A stretch of 35,153 bases of DNA from a virus, in IMG/VR virus record IMGVR_UViG_3300025418_000008, positions 1 through 35,153 of that record; one strand, 5' to 3'. The position numbers and the translations under genes are program-made. The notes under the pieces were generated by a model, which saw only the letters and a list, made by a program, of their open reading frames with translations, did not search any database and was not told where the DNA came from. How positions within the stretch are numbered: position 1 is the stretch's first letter; each line of letters opens with the position of its first letter. Below are positions 21,530 through 30,267 of the stretch, in pieces.

Positions 21530-22014
21530 TGACAACAGCAAATGTAAGCGTAGTTAGTGTTCACAACTCTACGCCAAATCAACTTTATACCACAACAACT
21601 GACCAACTTGGCAAGACAGTGTTCTTGTCTGCTGGTCGTGCTTCAACAGTAGTTATGGATACTACTGATGTCAACACAGGCACCGCAGTAAGCTACAACA
21701 GCTCAACTGGTGTTTTCAGTTTACTTGGCAACATCACATATCAATTGACTGCAAGTGCCAGATTGTTAAACTCACAACCTGACCAAGCCGCACTTGCTTG
21801 GGTAGACAAAACATTGGGTGGCGCAGTAGGTCAGCCAGCAAAGTTTGATGCAATCAGTTCAACCAACATCACTTATTATACTCCAGCAGCAAACACTACA
21901 ATTGTGTTGACAGCAGCAATCGGTAGTCCAACAAGTGGTTTAACTTGGGATTATCCAGCACAGTTAACTAATGCAACAGCAGCAGTTCAGTCTGTGAGTG
22001 GCTGGACAGAATAA
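21529..22014 (+). CDS. Beta-rich virion protein, 161 residues
   Basis: This 161-residue protein starts one base into the previous stop (TAATG). The composition is Thr/Ser/Ala/Asn-rich with clear strand patterns (NQLYTTTTDQLGKTVFLSAG, GVFSLLGNITYQLTASARLL). The middle, GNITYQLTASARL followed by AALAWVDKTLGG, recalls C1q/TNF-like jelly-roll domains of phage structural proteins, which are known receptor or decoration modules; the resemblance is only approximate. It overlaps the next start. Confidence 0.5.
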   Translation: MTTANVSVVSVHNSTPNQLYTTTTDQLGKTVFLSAGRASTVVMDTTDVNTGTAVSYNSSTGVFSLLGNITYQLTASARLLNSQPDQAALAWVDKTLGGAVGQPAKFDAISSTNITYYTPAANTTIVLTAAIGSPTSGLTWDYPAQLTNATAAVQSVSGWTE

Positions 22015-22178
22015 TGGCCAAGCAGGGTTTATACGCAAACATACAAGCCAAGCGTGAGAGAATAGCTGCTGGCAGTGGTGAACGTATGCGCAAGCCTGGC
22101 ACAAAGGGCGCACCCACAGCGGCAGCATTTCGTGCTGCGGCTAAAACAGCACGAAAACCAAAAGGAACTAAAAAATGA
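22014..22178 (+). CDS. DUF5872-like basic protein, 54 residues
   Basis: A 54-residue frame starts at an ATG sharing a base with the previous stop. The protein contains GLYANIQAKRERIAAGSGER followed by MRKPGTKGAPTAAAFRAAAK, which matches the DUF5872 domain as I remember it (AAGSGEKMRKPGSKGAP). It is very basic. The role is unknown; the domain is widespread in marine viruses. Its stop overlaps the following ATG as ATGA. Confidence 0.65.
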   Translation: MAKQGLYANIQAKRERIAAGSGERMRKPGTKGAPTAAAFRAAAKTARKPKGTKK

Positions 22179-22519
22179 TGAACAACGACAAAGCAAAAAA
22201 AGGTCCAGTAAAAATCAGTAAAGAAACAGAATCAAGCTGGACTTGCCGCAACATCTACGCTGTAGATAATGTTAATGTGGCACAAGGTCCCAGAGTTGGT
22301 GTTAATGGAGCAGAAGGCAAACGAGCCAGCTTCCAGAAAGCCAAACAAGACCGTGAGCCATTGGCAACTATTATCAATGATGCTTATGCTAAACGAGCAC
22401 ACGAATATGCCGAGTTTGAATATACAAACGGTGGCAGCATTCACGACAACACTTATGAGAAAACTCAACGAGAAGGTGTTAAAGTTGGCCGTAGCACTAA
22501 GAAATCTCGCAGCGCATAA
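22175..22519 (+). CDS. Small basic protein, 114 residues, unknown
   Basis: This 114-residue protein starts at an ATG overlapping the previous stop. It is basic and hydrophilic with one Trp/Cys segment (TESSWTCRNIYAVDNVNVAQ) and a helical middle (IINDAYAKRAHEYAEFEY). I recognise no family. A strong terminator follows, so it closes the row of small genes from 20009. Confidence 0.5.
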   Translation: MMNNDKAKKGPVKISKETESSWTCRNIYAVDNVNVAQGPRVGVNGAEGKRASFQKAKQDREPLATIINDAYAKRAHEYAEFEYTNGGSIHDNTYEKTQREGVKVGRSTKKSRSA

Positions 22520-22526
22520 ACACTGG

Positions 22527-22561
22527 ATGGCCAGAGTGTAATCTGGCCATATTTTTATTTT
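22527..22561 (+). terminator. Rho-independent terminator
   Basis: ATGGCCAGA (22527-22535) and TCTGGCCAT (22542-22550) form a perfect 9-bp stem with a 6-base loop, followed by TATTTTTATTTT. It separates the small-gene row from the packaging module. Confidence 0.85.
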
Positions 22562-22572
22562 AAGGAACAGAA

Positions 22573-23406
22573 ATGAACAAACCCGTCAAAGGCGCAAAAA
22601 CGCCAGAAATCTCTTGGGACTTGGATCCCATCGAAGCAGAAACTCCCGCAGACGCAAAATCAGAAGTTAAACCTGAAGCTGATGTAGAGTGGACAGCAAA
22701 TCCCAACAAGCCTGTTAAGCCAGGCAAAAAGCAAGCAGTGTTAATCGACCATGGCTTTGATATGGAAGGTCTAATGACTGACTTCCCCACAGCCACTGAA
22801 CTACAACGCTTTGTCTATGATCAAACTGGCATTGTGTTGAATCTCAAAGGCCGTAGCAACAAACTCAAATATCAAATCGCAATGGATGTGTTGAATGGTG
22901 CAGAGCCTGATGCAGCATTTACCGGCACCGAGAATCCATATTTGGATAAGGTCGATTTGATCCCCGAAGATGCACTCAAAGATGTGCCTCCACGACCAGC
23001 AGAGCTTGAAGGTCTTAACTTGGTCACCAGATTTGGCACCAACAGCTTTCCACATCCACATCCAGAATGGAAAGCACAAGATGTTAAAGCACAGGTTGTG
23101 TTTCGCAAATACGACAACAATGTAATCACTTATGAAATCTTGGGTCCAATTGCCAAAGTGCCAGTTGGTCAAAAGATTAACAAGTTTGGTCAGAAGGTGC
23201 CAGAAAAACTAACTTGGATTGATCCACGCACTGGTGAGCAGATTGTTCGTCGTGCTAATGGCACTTATACTCCAGTTGGTTCACGATTACGCAACTTTAT
23301 GATGAAGCAAAAGGTTAACAAGTCAAATCAATGGGACACTTGGATCGACCGTGATTTCGTTGCACAAGGTGAGTTGTTGGACGATAATCCGTGGGGGTCA
23401 ATGTGA
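22573..23406 (+). CDS. Packaging-region protein of unknown function
   Basis: This 277-residue protein has an AAGGA ribosome site. An acidic, Pro-rich N-terminus (residues 1-60) is followed by a segment DFPTATELQRFVYDQTGIVL, then KGRSNKLKYQIAMDVLNG, resembling a small helical DNA-associated domain. The rest is globular with many Pro, Lys and Trp (NSFPHPHPEWKAQDVKAQVV, KINKFGQKVPEKLTWIDPRT). In related podoviruses a protein of this kind precedes the terminase genes, in my recollection, but its role is unassigned. It overlaps the next gene. Confidence 0.5.
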   Translation: MNKPVKGAKTPEISWDLDPIEAETPADAKSEVKPEADVEWTANPNKPVKPGKKQAVLIDHGFDMEGLMTDFPTATELQRFVYDQTGIVLNLKGRSNKLKYQIAMDVLNGAEPDAAFTGTENPYLDKVDLIPEDALKDVPPRPAELEGLNLVTRFGTNSFPHPHPEWKAQDVKAQVVFRKYDNNVITYEILGPIAKVPVGQKINKFGQKVPEKLTWIDPRTGEQIVRRANGTYTPVGSRLRNFMMKQKVNKSNQWDTWIDRDFVAQGELLDDNPWGSM

Positions 23407-23675
23407 CCAACACAAACTTAGCAGCGCAACAAGTTGCTGATGTTAAGATATTGCAAAAGGTAAATGCTGCACACCGTGAGGCATTTGCCGACAAGTATCC
23501 GGGTCAGATTGAGCATTGTCTACGACTGACTATGGAACGCTTGCAAGCTGGTCTTGACAAACGAGGCAGTGTTGATTTAGCCCGGCCAGACACTTGGATC
23601 TTGATGCCACAAGAAATCCGAGACTTGGCCGAAGCTGCCCACAAACTAAACGAAATCCGTAATACATTAAAATGA
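23403..23675 (+). CDS. Candidate small terminase subunit
   Basis: The start is GTG at 23403, supported by GGGGGT five bases upstream and a 4-base overlap with the preceding gene; GTG at 23391 would add 4 residues. The 90-residue protein is almost wholly helical (LQKVNAAHREAFADKYPGQI, CLRLTMERLQAGLDKRG). It directly precedes TerL and overlaps it as ATGA. The position and size fit a T7-like small terminase (about 90 residues), although no sequence motif proves it; the protein at 19368 is the rival candidate. Confidence 0.55.
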   Translation: MTNTNLAAQQVADVKILQKVNAAHREAFADKYPGQIEHCLRLTMERLQAGLDKRGSVDLARPDTWILMPQEIRDLAEAAHKLNEIRNTLK

Positions 23676-25297
23676 TTGATGAGTCATTATTGATGCGCAG
23701 AGCCATTCGCTTCTGTTGCGAACGACACGGTCTTGGCATTGAGTTTGTAGACAAATTGCCCACCGATACAAGATATAAGTTTATGGAACTTGTGTCAGTT
23801 GTGCAGGATGATATGAAGTATAATCAACTCAAATACTTTAGACCATTTGAACATCAACGTAAATTCTTTGGCACAGGTGCAAGTAACCGTAGAGGCATAC
23901 TGGCCGCTAACCGTATTGGTAAAACTGTGTCAACTTGTTTTGAAACAGCAATGCATCTGACTGGTGAATATCCCGATTGGTGGGAAGGCAAACGCTTTAC
24001 GCATCCAGTTAACGCAATGGTAGCTGGTGAGGGTTGGACACAGGTTGCCCTAGTATTGCAAAAAGAGTTATTGGGAACAAATGATATCAAGATTCGAGAC
24101 GATGTTGGCACTGGTGCTATACCTCGTGATGCTATTGTGTTTGACACTATGCGTGCTGATGGGGCTAACTGTATGGGTGTTGAAGTCCGTCATAGCAGCG
24201 GTGCAAACAGTTATCTACTATTTGCTAACTACACGCAAGAAGTCAGGCAAATGCAGGGTTTCAAACTTAACCTTGCCGTATTTGATGAACAACCCCCTGA
24301 CGATTTCTTTAGCGAGATTGTCACACGAACTGCCACAACGCAGGGCCAAGTTCTCTGTTCATTTACGCCACTTAAAGGACTCAACGGACTTGTAAGCAAG
24401 TTCTGGAACTGGGAAGATGGCTATAAGCATATTCGTGTAAGTTGGGATGATGTGCCAGAGTATGATCCTTGGGGCGAACCATTCTTGTTAATGGAGACAC
24501 GCAGACAGCTTGAGCGAGATTACTTACCACACGAGCGTGAAGCACGTATTGCTGGTAAGCCTGTTATGGGTAAAGGTGCCGTGTTTCAGATACGCAACTG
24601 GCCCACTTATAAAACTGGCGATTATGATTTACGCAACATTCAGGGCTTGCACCGAATCATTGCACTTGACTTGGGTCTTGTCAACGATAAAACAGTTGTG
24701 AGCTTGATGTATTGGCATCCTACTGAAAAGGAAGCGTGGCTGCATACACAGATTGTGGTCAAAGGCATCGAAGAAGCCAACCCAATGAACTATGTAAATC
24801 ATCTAATGCGACCAGAAGTGTTTGGCACTCCGATTGTGTTGCCAGCTGACGCATCAACACAGGGCAGATATACAATGAGTTCACAGAGTATCAGAGAATT
24901 CTTTGAGCAGTATGAACTCAATGTGTTGCCTGAGGCTATTATGAATCCTCCAGACGATCAAGGTCGCAGAACTAACCACAAATCGTTTGGTATAAATGTG
25001 ATGCGTCAGATGCTAGAGATGGGCACACTGCACATCAATGAAAACTGCGTTGAGTTCTTGCGTGAAGCACAAAACTATTTCGTAGATGAAAAAGGCCGAT
25101 TCAGTGATCCAGATGACTGTATTGATAGTGCCAGATACGCATTACTTGGATGCTTAAATGGTCTTGCTGAACCCTGGGACGGACGCAGCCCTCAACAGCG
25201 TATGCGTGATTATCGTCATCAGTATCAGTCAACACAATGGCAAAAACAAAATGATTTGCCAGAATGGAAACGGGCTTGGGATCCATCAGGCAGATAA
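23672..25297 (+). CDS. terL: Terminase large subunit (ATPase/nuclease)
   Basis: This 541-residue protein is the DNA-packaging motor. Residues 78-85 (AANRIGKT) are the Walker A loop, LAVFDE (201-206) with Glu 206 is Walker B, and CSFTPLKG (229-236) is motif III. The nuclease domain begins with ALDLG (331-335, Asp 333) and has later acidic sites (VLPADAST and DDCIDSARYALLG), the usual RNase H-like metal set. The length is normal for the family (450-600). It overlaps the small terminase candidate. Inference: with a P22-like portal and a circular assembly, packaging is probably headful from a concatemer. Confidence 0.93.
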   Translation: MIDESLLMRRAIRFCCERHGLGIEFVDKLPTDTRYKFMELVSVVQDDMKYNQLKYFRPFEHQRKFFGTGASNRRGILAANRIGKTVSTCFETAMHLTGEYPDWWEGKRFTHPVNAMVAGEGWTQVALVLQKELLGTNDIKIRDDVGTGAIPRDAIVFDTMRADGANCMGVEVRHSSGANSYLLFANYTQEVRQMQGFKLNLAVFDEQPPDDFFSEIVTRTATTQGQVLCSFTPLKGLNGLVSKFWNWEDGYKHIRVSWDDVPEYDPWGEPFLLMETRRQLERDYLPHEREARIAGKPVMGKGAVFQIRNWPTYKTGDYDLRNIQGLHRIIALDLGLVNDKTVVSLMYWHPTEKEAWLHTQIVVKGIEEANPMNYVNHLMRPEVFGTPIVLPADASTQGRYTMSSQSIREFFEQYELNVLPEAIMNPPDDQGRRTNHKSFGINVMRQMLEMGTLHINENCVEFLREAQNYFVDEKGRFSDPDDCIDSARYALLGCLNGLAEPWDGRSPQQRMRDYRHQYQSTQWQKQNDLPEWKRAWDPSGR

Positions 25298-25310
25298 GTT
25301 AAAATAGTGT

Positions 25311-25742
25311 ATGAACTCATATCGTAAAAAATACAATAATCAAAAACACTTTGCTAAAATACGCAACATTGACTGGGAATTTACTTATGAATCCTGGTTA
25401 GAATGGTGGGGCGATGACATAGTAAATCGTGGCACAAAATCAGGACAGCTTGTAATGGCACGCAACGGTGACACGGGCCCATACCATCCAAATAATGTGC
25501 GCAAAGTAACAAGCAATGAAAATCATAGTGAATCTTGTGCCAATGGATTGGGTTGGCAAAAAGGTCATCGTCATTCACCTGAAACTCTTGCTAAACTTGC
25601 AGAACTAAACAAACGTCCTAAACCCCCTGGACGCAAGAATGCTGCCTGGTCTACTGAGCGTAGAGCAAAAATACAAGCCACTTGGGAAGCTAAACGCAAC
25701 CGTTCAATCCCGTCGGCTGAGCAAACAATAAATAATAGATAA
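25311..25742 (+). CDS. Homing-type endonuclease-like protein with NUMOD3-like motif
   Basis: This 143-residue protein has a core IDWEFTYESWLEWWGDD, then GQLVMARNGDTGPYHPNNVR, followed by GHRHSPETLAKLAELNKR, which resembles the NUMOD3 DNA-binding repeat of phage homing nucleases (GxxHSxETxxKxxE). The rest is basic. The catalytic residues are not clear, so it may be a DNA-binding remnant. The same plan recurs at 31661. It sits just after TerL, a classic site for mobile nucleases. No Shine-Dalgarno site is seen; a TTAAAATA-like sequence ends 4 bases before the ATG. Confidence 0.55.
   Translation: MNSYRKKYNNQKHFAKIRNIDWEFTYESWLEWWGDDIVNRGTKSGQLVMARNGDTGPYHPNNVRKVTSNENHSESCANGLGWQKGHRHSPETLAKLAELNKRPKPPGRKNAAWSTERRAKIQATWEAKRNRSIPSAEQTINNR
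25727..25734 (+). promoter_or_regulatory. TAAATA promoter-like octamer (AATAAATA)
   Basis: The octamer overlaps the last codons of the endonuclease-like gene. A start at 25740 would give a 21-nt leader with AGGA before the ATG at 25761. Confidence 0.4.
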
Positions 25743-25760
25743 TCGATAGGATAATAAAGA

Positions 25761-26324
25761 ATGCTACCAACAATTTTGTCAAGAGAAAACATAACTGCAT
25801 TGAATATTTTGTTAGATAACGCAGTTACTCTTGCTGATGGTGAATTTTGGGAATGCGGAGTATACAATGGTGGATCAGCATCAATGATTTATGATCGTAT
25901 GCCCAAACAAAGACAACTACGTTTGTTTGACAGTTTTGAAGGTTTACCACAACAATCAGAACACGATAATATGCACAAAGCTGGTGACTTCAATGATGCA
26001 AACTATGACACTGTTGTTGAATATTTCAAAGACAAGCCCTCAGTAGAAATCAATAAAGGTTGGATCCCTGACACATTTGCAGGTAAAGATGATTGCAAAA
26101 TTGCATTCTTGCATCTTGATTTGGATTTGTATGAAGGTTATTTGGCTACTCTGGATTTTGCTTGGCCAAAAATGGTCTCTGGTGGAATCGTGGCGTTTGA
26201 TGACTATCAGGCTCCAAGTTGTTTGGGAGCACGTAAGGCAGTGGATGAATTTGTTGTTGCCAAAGGTATTAAATTGCACACAGATGTGAATTTACCACAC
26301 GCTGCCTGGATTATTAAAGATTAA
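25761..26324 (+). CDS. TylF/MycF-type SAM-dependent methyltransferase
   Basis: This 187-residue protein matches the TylF (macrocin O-methyltransferase) family. FWECGVYNGGSA (29-40) is the SAM-binding loop, LRLFDSFEGLP (53-63) is the family strand-loop, and LHLDLDLYEG (117-126) and GGIVAFDDY (141-149) supply the acidic metal ligands used with a sugar or phenol acceptor. It is shorter than tailoring enzymes (about 250), lacking part of the N-terminus. In phages such genes are thought to modify surface glycans or other acceptors; no acceptor can be named. It lies between TerL and portal, unusual for packaging modules, and shares the TAAATA promoter with portal. Confidence 0.8.
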   Translation: MLPTILSRENITALNILLDNAVTLADGEFWECGVYNGGSASMIYDRMPKQRQLRLFDSFEGLPQQSEHDNMHKAGDFNDANYDTVVEYFKDKPSVEINKGWIPDTFAGKDDCKIAFLHLDLDLYEGYLATLDFAWPKMVSGGIVAFDDYQAPSCLGARKAVDEFVVAKGIKLHTDVNLPHAAWIIKD

Positions 26325-26352
26325 TTGTGCAGACATTAACAAAGGATAAAAA

Positions 26353-28674
26353 ATGTTAGATTTGAAAAACGTAGTCATCAGTAACTTAAACAATCACAAG
26401 GGTATGATGGCCCGCTTTGTAAAAATGAAGTCGCTGCTTGACGCAAAATGTGCAGCAAACCTGCGTTTGTTGGCCACCAAGAACAATATCAACAGAAGCT
26501 CGGACTATCACTATTTGGTTCTGGCAGTTACACAATCAACAGAACCAGTCAATGGTCTAGATTACATCCATCCAGTTGTCAAGCCCACAGTAGATTACGC
26601 TACAGCAGTCATCACCAAAGGTCTAGCACAGAACGGTGAAATTCAATTTGAGTTTGTTGCAGATGATGAAGCAGATGCTGACGCAGCCCGTCAAGCAACA
26701 AATATGGTAAACAAAATCATCAACAGCAACAATGACCCACATTTTATTTTGCAACATTGGGTAATGGATGCTTGCTTGCACAAAAACGGTGAGATGATGG
26801 TTAGCCCAATGCGTGAAAGTTTTACACGCTATGTTACAACACAGGGCACAGAAGACCAACTTGCAGCTTTTGAACAACAAGCAGAAGAAGCTGGCTTAAA
26901 AGCATTGCGTCAAAGTCGTCGTAAGCAAAAGGTTGATTATCAAAAAGCCATGGCAGAGATTCAACAATATGTTCAACACTTGCCAGAGGATCAAAGAGCA
27001 GCAACAATTCAACATCACATTGATATCAGCTTCAGAGCTGCTGATGGTGACTTTGATGCAATGACAGAAGATGCGCCCAATCTTGAAACAGAAGATACGC
27101 AAAGCGAAATCAATGCAGCAATTCGTCGCAACACTGTTTACGAAGCCAAATACAAACTAACTGGATATAATCTAAACATTAAATTCAGACCAATCGCACA
27201 ACACTATTGGATGTGTGACCCAACTGTTATCAGTATTGAAGAACAACCATTCTGTGGCTATTACAAGCCAATGAGCATTCAAGAAGCCACAGAACTGTAT
27301 CCTGACATTGATTTAGAAGAATTCAAAATCTATGCCGAATACAGTAATGTAGGAGCGTATCAGGCTGGATCGTTGTTAAACAACTTAGCACTGCACGCCA
27401 GAGACTCGGTGCCAATCAATGGACTTCCAGCCCAGGGCTATGCTGCCCAAGAACCAGAAGCACGCCAAGTCACTGTGCTAACCGTCTATAACAAATACGA
27501 CATTGACGGAGATGGCGAACTTGAACTGGTAGAATTGATTTATAGTGGTCAATATGTTATCAGTGCCCGTGAAGTAGAATTCATACCAATTGCAAATATG
27601 GTTCCAAAACCACTTGCACAAAACTTCTATGGTATGAGTATTGCTGAATCTGTAGTTCCAATGCAAGAATATGCAACAAGTGGTCACAGAGCAGAACTAC
27701 AAATGGGCTTGCTACAAGCAACTCCCCGTATTGGTGTTAAACCAGACAAATTAGACTTTGAGATGATTCAAGATGGCGAAGCTGCTATCTTTATTTTGGA
27801 CAGCAAGTTTGACCCAACCAAAGACATTTACCCATTACCATTGCCAAACGGTAATCTACAGTTCATTGACACTGCAATGAACAGATTGCAACAAGACACA
27901 ATGGCTATGATTGGTATGACAACTCCACAGGATACATTTAATCCTGAAGTTATGGCACCGGGCAACAGCGGTATCAAGTTGCAGTTGGCTCTTACACCAA
28001 ATCAAATTATTCAAGATAACACAGTCAAAAACTGTGCAGAAGGTCTTAAAGATGCTATTTGGTTGATTTGGCGCACCTTGATCCAATATGGCGATGACTA
28101 TGGTGTCAAGAAACTTGCACAAGAGTTCCACCCAGAAGGCAAAGCTGTGTTTATGGATTATGAAAACTTTGCTGAGAATATGAGTTTCAATGATCGCAAA
28201 ACAATTCACATCGACTTGGCATTGGGTATGCGCAGCGATGAAAATGCTTTACAACGCCAACAAGTAATTGCACAAACACAAACACAATTGTATCAAACAG
28301 TTCAGGCCACAGTTGCTCAGGGCACATTAACCCCAACTATGTTTGAGAAGATCCGTAAACCATATGCAGACAGTTTGTATGCATTGGGCTGTAAAGATGC
28401 TGACGCATATCTACCAACCAAAGATGAAGTTGTTGATATGATTAAACAAGCTCAAGCAGTCAAACAACAAATGGGCCCAAGCCCACAAGAACAACTTGCA
28501 ATGGCCAAAGCTGCTGCTGACAAAGCACGAGCACAAGCAGACACAGCAGGTGCACAATTAGATTTAATGAAAGCACAACAAATCAAAGCTGATGTTGAAG
28601 GCACAAGTGCAAGCAAACAGCTAGAAGGTGTAGCACTTATAGGTGAACACAAGGCCAGAGCCTACGGACCCTAA
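26353..28674 (+). CDS. Portal protein (P22-like)
   Basis: This 773-residue protein is close in length to the P22 portal (725). It starts at an ATG with AAGGA before it. The N-terminal half has a helical stretch with LDYIHPVVKPTVDYATAVIT, and the body includes FRPIAQHYWMCDPTVISIEE, DIDGDGELELVELIYSG (an EF-hand-like loop at residues 383-394, known from this portal family), IPIANMVPKPLAQNFYGMSI and AESVVPMQEYATSGHR. The C-terminus is a long helix rich in Gln/Ala/Lys (about 680-770), like the portal barrel. It forms the dodecameric ring that packaging and the tail attach to. Confidence 0.9.
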   Translation: MLDLKNVVISNLNNHKGMMARFVKMKSLLDAKCAANLRLLATKNNINRSSDYHYLVLAVTQSTEPVNGLDYIHPVVKPTVDYATAVITKGLAQNGEIQFEFVADDEADADAARQATNMVNKIINSNNDPHFILQHWVMDACLHKNGEMMVSPMRESFTRYVTTQGTEDQLAAFEQQAEEAGLKALRQSRRKQKVDYQKAMAEIQQYVQHLPEDQRAATIQHHIDISFRAADGDFDAMTEDAPNLETEDTQSEINAAIRRNTVYEAKYKLTGYNLNIKFRPIAQHYWMCDPTVISIEEQPFCGYYKPMSIQEATELYPDIDLEEFKIYAEYSNVGAYQAGSLLNNLALHARDSVPINGLPAQGYAAQEPEARQVTVLTVYNKYDIDGDGELELVELIYSGQYVISAREVEFIPIANMVPKPLAQNFYGMSIAESVVPMQEYATSGHRAELQMGLLQATPRIGVKPDKLDFEMIQDGEAAIFILDSKFDPTKDIYPLPLPNGNLQFIDTAMNRLQQDTMAMIGMTTPQDTFNPEVMAPGNSGIKLQLALTPNQIIQDNTVKNCAEGLKDAIWLIWRTLIQYGDDYGVKKLAQEFHPEGKAVFMDYENFAENMSFNDRKTIHIDLALGMRSDENALQRQQVIAQTQTQLYQTVQATVAQGTLTPTMFEKIRKPYADSLYALGCKDADAYLPTKDEVVDMIKQAQAVKQQMGPSPQEQLAMAKAAADKARAQADTAGAQLDLMKAQQIKADVEGTSASKQLEGVALIGEHKARAYGP

Positions 28675-28677
28675 AAG

Positions 28678-28685
28678 TATAAATA
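28678..28685 (+). promoter_or_regulatory. TAAATA promoter-like octamer (TATAAATA)
   Basis: Identical to the T4 late consensus. A start at 28691 would give a 14-nt leader before the ATG at 28705, which has only a weak ribosome site. Confidence 0.5.
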
Positions 28686-28704
28686 ACTTTAGATTGGAAT
28701 TGAA

Positions 28705-29058
28705 ATGATTGAAGATAATGTATTTGAAGCGTTTAATAACCGCCTGGTCAATGTTACTGAGTTGAGCAAACTTACAACTGCACAAGCAGACAAAGTTAAA
28801 CATCTTGGTAGCGCTGCCGAGAATCTGTTAAAGAACCGTGACTTCGTTTTATTCGTTCGTCAGTTCCAACTGGAAACGATGGATGCTTTAAATGAGACCA
28901 CTGGTTATACACAAGAGGATAACGCCAAGCGAATAGCATTGTCAAATCACTTCAATGCTATAGATAGTTTTATTAACTTGTTGAAAAGACAAGTAGTGTT
29001 AAAAAATCGTGTGGTAACGATACAAGAGCAACGAGCAAATGTAGAGCCCAACACATAA
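28705..29058 (+). CDS. Small helical head-region protein, 117 residues
   Basis: This 117-residue protein is mainly helical (EAFNNRLVNVTELSKLTTAQ; FVRQFQLETMDALNETTGYT; NHFNAIDSFINLLKRQVVLK). It lies between the portal and scaffold genes, so a head assembly or scaffold-related role is likely. I recognise no family. It has its own exact TATAAATA promoter and ends 11 bases before the scaffold start. Confidence 0.5.
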   Translation: MIEDNVFEAFNNRLVNVTELSKLTTAQADKVKHLGSAAENLLKNRDFVLFVRQFQLETMDALNETTGYTQEDNAKRIALSNHFNAIDSFINLLKRQVVLKNRVVTIQEQRANVEPNT

Positions 29059-29069
29059 AGGAAATGTAA

Positions 29070-30236
29070 ATGGACAATATAGTTCAGGATGCACCTAATC
29101 TCCCTGTAGCGGAGACGGTCCCCGTCCAAAAAATTGATTCAGGTTTGGAGTCAATAGCTGCGAAAATGGCCGCAATGCGTAACCAAGTAGTTGCTACCAA
29201 TCCGGTCGAAACAGGTGTTCCAGCTGCGGCAGCGACTGAGACCCCTGTGGCGCCAGAAGGAGTTGAAGTCAATGATGACGAAAACACCGAGCCAGAAGTT
29301 GATGCTACAACAGCAGAAGATGCAGATGCCACTGATGATGCAGTCGCCCCTGAAGAGGTAAGCACAGCAAATACATCAGCCGAAGAGTTAATAGATTTCT
29401 TAGACTTCGCAGAACAAAATCCGAACGCCAAGTTCAAGTTTATGCGCAATGGTAAAGAGATTGTTATTGACGCCAAGAAGGCAGCAAGCATTTTAGGCCA
29501 AGGAGCAGCAATTAGCGAAGATGCCCGACAACTAAAAGTTGAAAAGGCAGAGTTTGATGAATACCTTACACAAAAGCGTCAGGAAACTGAGGGCTTATTG
29601 TTGGCAATGGAATTTACGGTTCGTCCGCAGCTACAAAAGGCTTACGATGAAATCATAAAGACACAGGGATATCAAAACACCTTCCAGCAACAGTTGGCAC
29701 AAGCAAGAGATCCGGCACAAATTGCCAGAATTCAAGCATCAATGCAGCAAAACGAAAATTATATTCGTCAGCAAAGTGCAGTGGTGAGTCAGTTGAAGCC
29801 AAATGTTGAGCAGTTCTATGCTATTCGCAAGAATCAAGTAAATGAGATTCTTGAGAACAATAGAAAGAATTTCAAGGATAAGGAGTTGAAGAATAGTTAT
29901 GTCTATAATGAGATTCGTGAGAAAGTGGCTAAAGATTGGTCAGGAGCTAAGTCACAATTAGTTCCAGGCGTAGATAATATTGACTTGATTAGCAGTGATG
30001 AACATATTTTGTCATTGATTAGAGATGGTCTGAAGTATCGTGATCGCCCAAAAGCCAAGTCAGCAGGTGGCAGTATTGCTGCACTGACTAATCGCAAAGC
30101 CGGAACAGCAATTCCCAGCGGTGAAAAGGATGAGATTCAAAGTCTTCGCTCACAAGCCAGGGGCGGCGATAAAAAAGCCGCAGACAACTTATTGATGGCT
30201 CAACTCAGACAGATAAGAGCATCAAGAAGTCGTTAA
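29070..30236 (+). CDS. Capsid scaffolding protein
   Basis: This 388-residue protein directly precedes the coat gene, as scaffolds do. It starts at an ATG with AAAGGAA upstream. Residues 1-115 are acidic and Ala/Pro/Thr-rich (VEVNDDENTEPEVDATTAED), residues 115-230 contain LIDFLDFAEQNPNAKFKFMR and long coiled helices, and the C-terminus is basic (KAADNLLMAQLRQIRASRSR), a usual coat-binding tail. Function is inferred from place and composition. A GTTAAATA octamer overlaps its stop. Confidence 0.75.
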   Translation: MDNIVQDAPNLPVAETVPVQKIDSGLESIAAKMAAMRNQVVATNPVETGVPAAAATETPVAPEGVEVNDDENTEPEVDATTAEDADATDDAVAPEEVSTANTSAEELIDFLDFAEQNPNAKFKFMRNGKEIVIDAKKAASILGQGAAISEDARQLKVEKAEFDEYLTQKRQETEGLLLAMEFTVRPQLQKAYDEIIKTQGYQNTFQQQLAQARDPAQIARIQASMQQNENYIRQQSAVVSQLKPNVEQFYAIRKNQVNEILENNRKNFKDKELKNSYVYNEIREKVAKDWSGAKSQLVPGVDNIDLISSDEHILSLIRDGLKYRDRPKAKSAGGSIAALTNRKAGTAIPSGEKDEIQSLRSQARGGDKKAADNLLMAQLRQIRASRSR

Positions 30237-30239
30237 ATA
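30232..30239 (+). promoter_or_regulatory. TAAATA promoter-like octamer (GTTAAATA)
   Basis: It overlaps the scaffold stop codon and precedes the coat gene. A start at 30245 would give a 23-nt leader with TAGGAG before the ATG at 30268. Confidence 0.45.
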
Positions 30240-30267
30240 AAATGAAGCCTTAATTTAGGAGATAATA

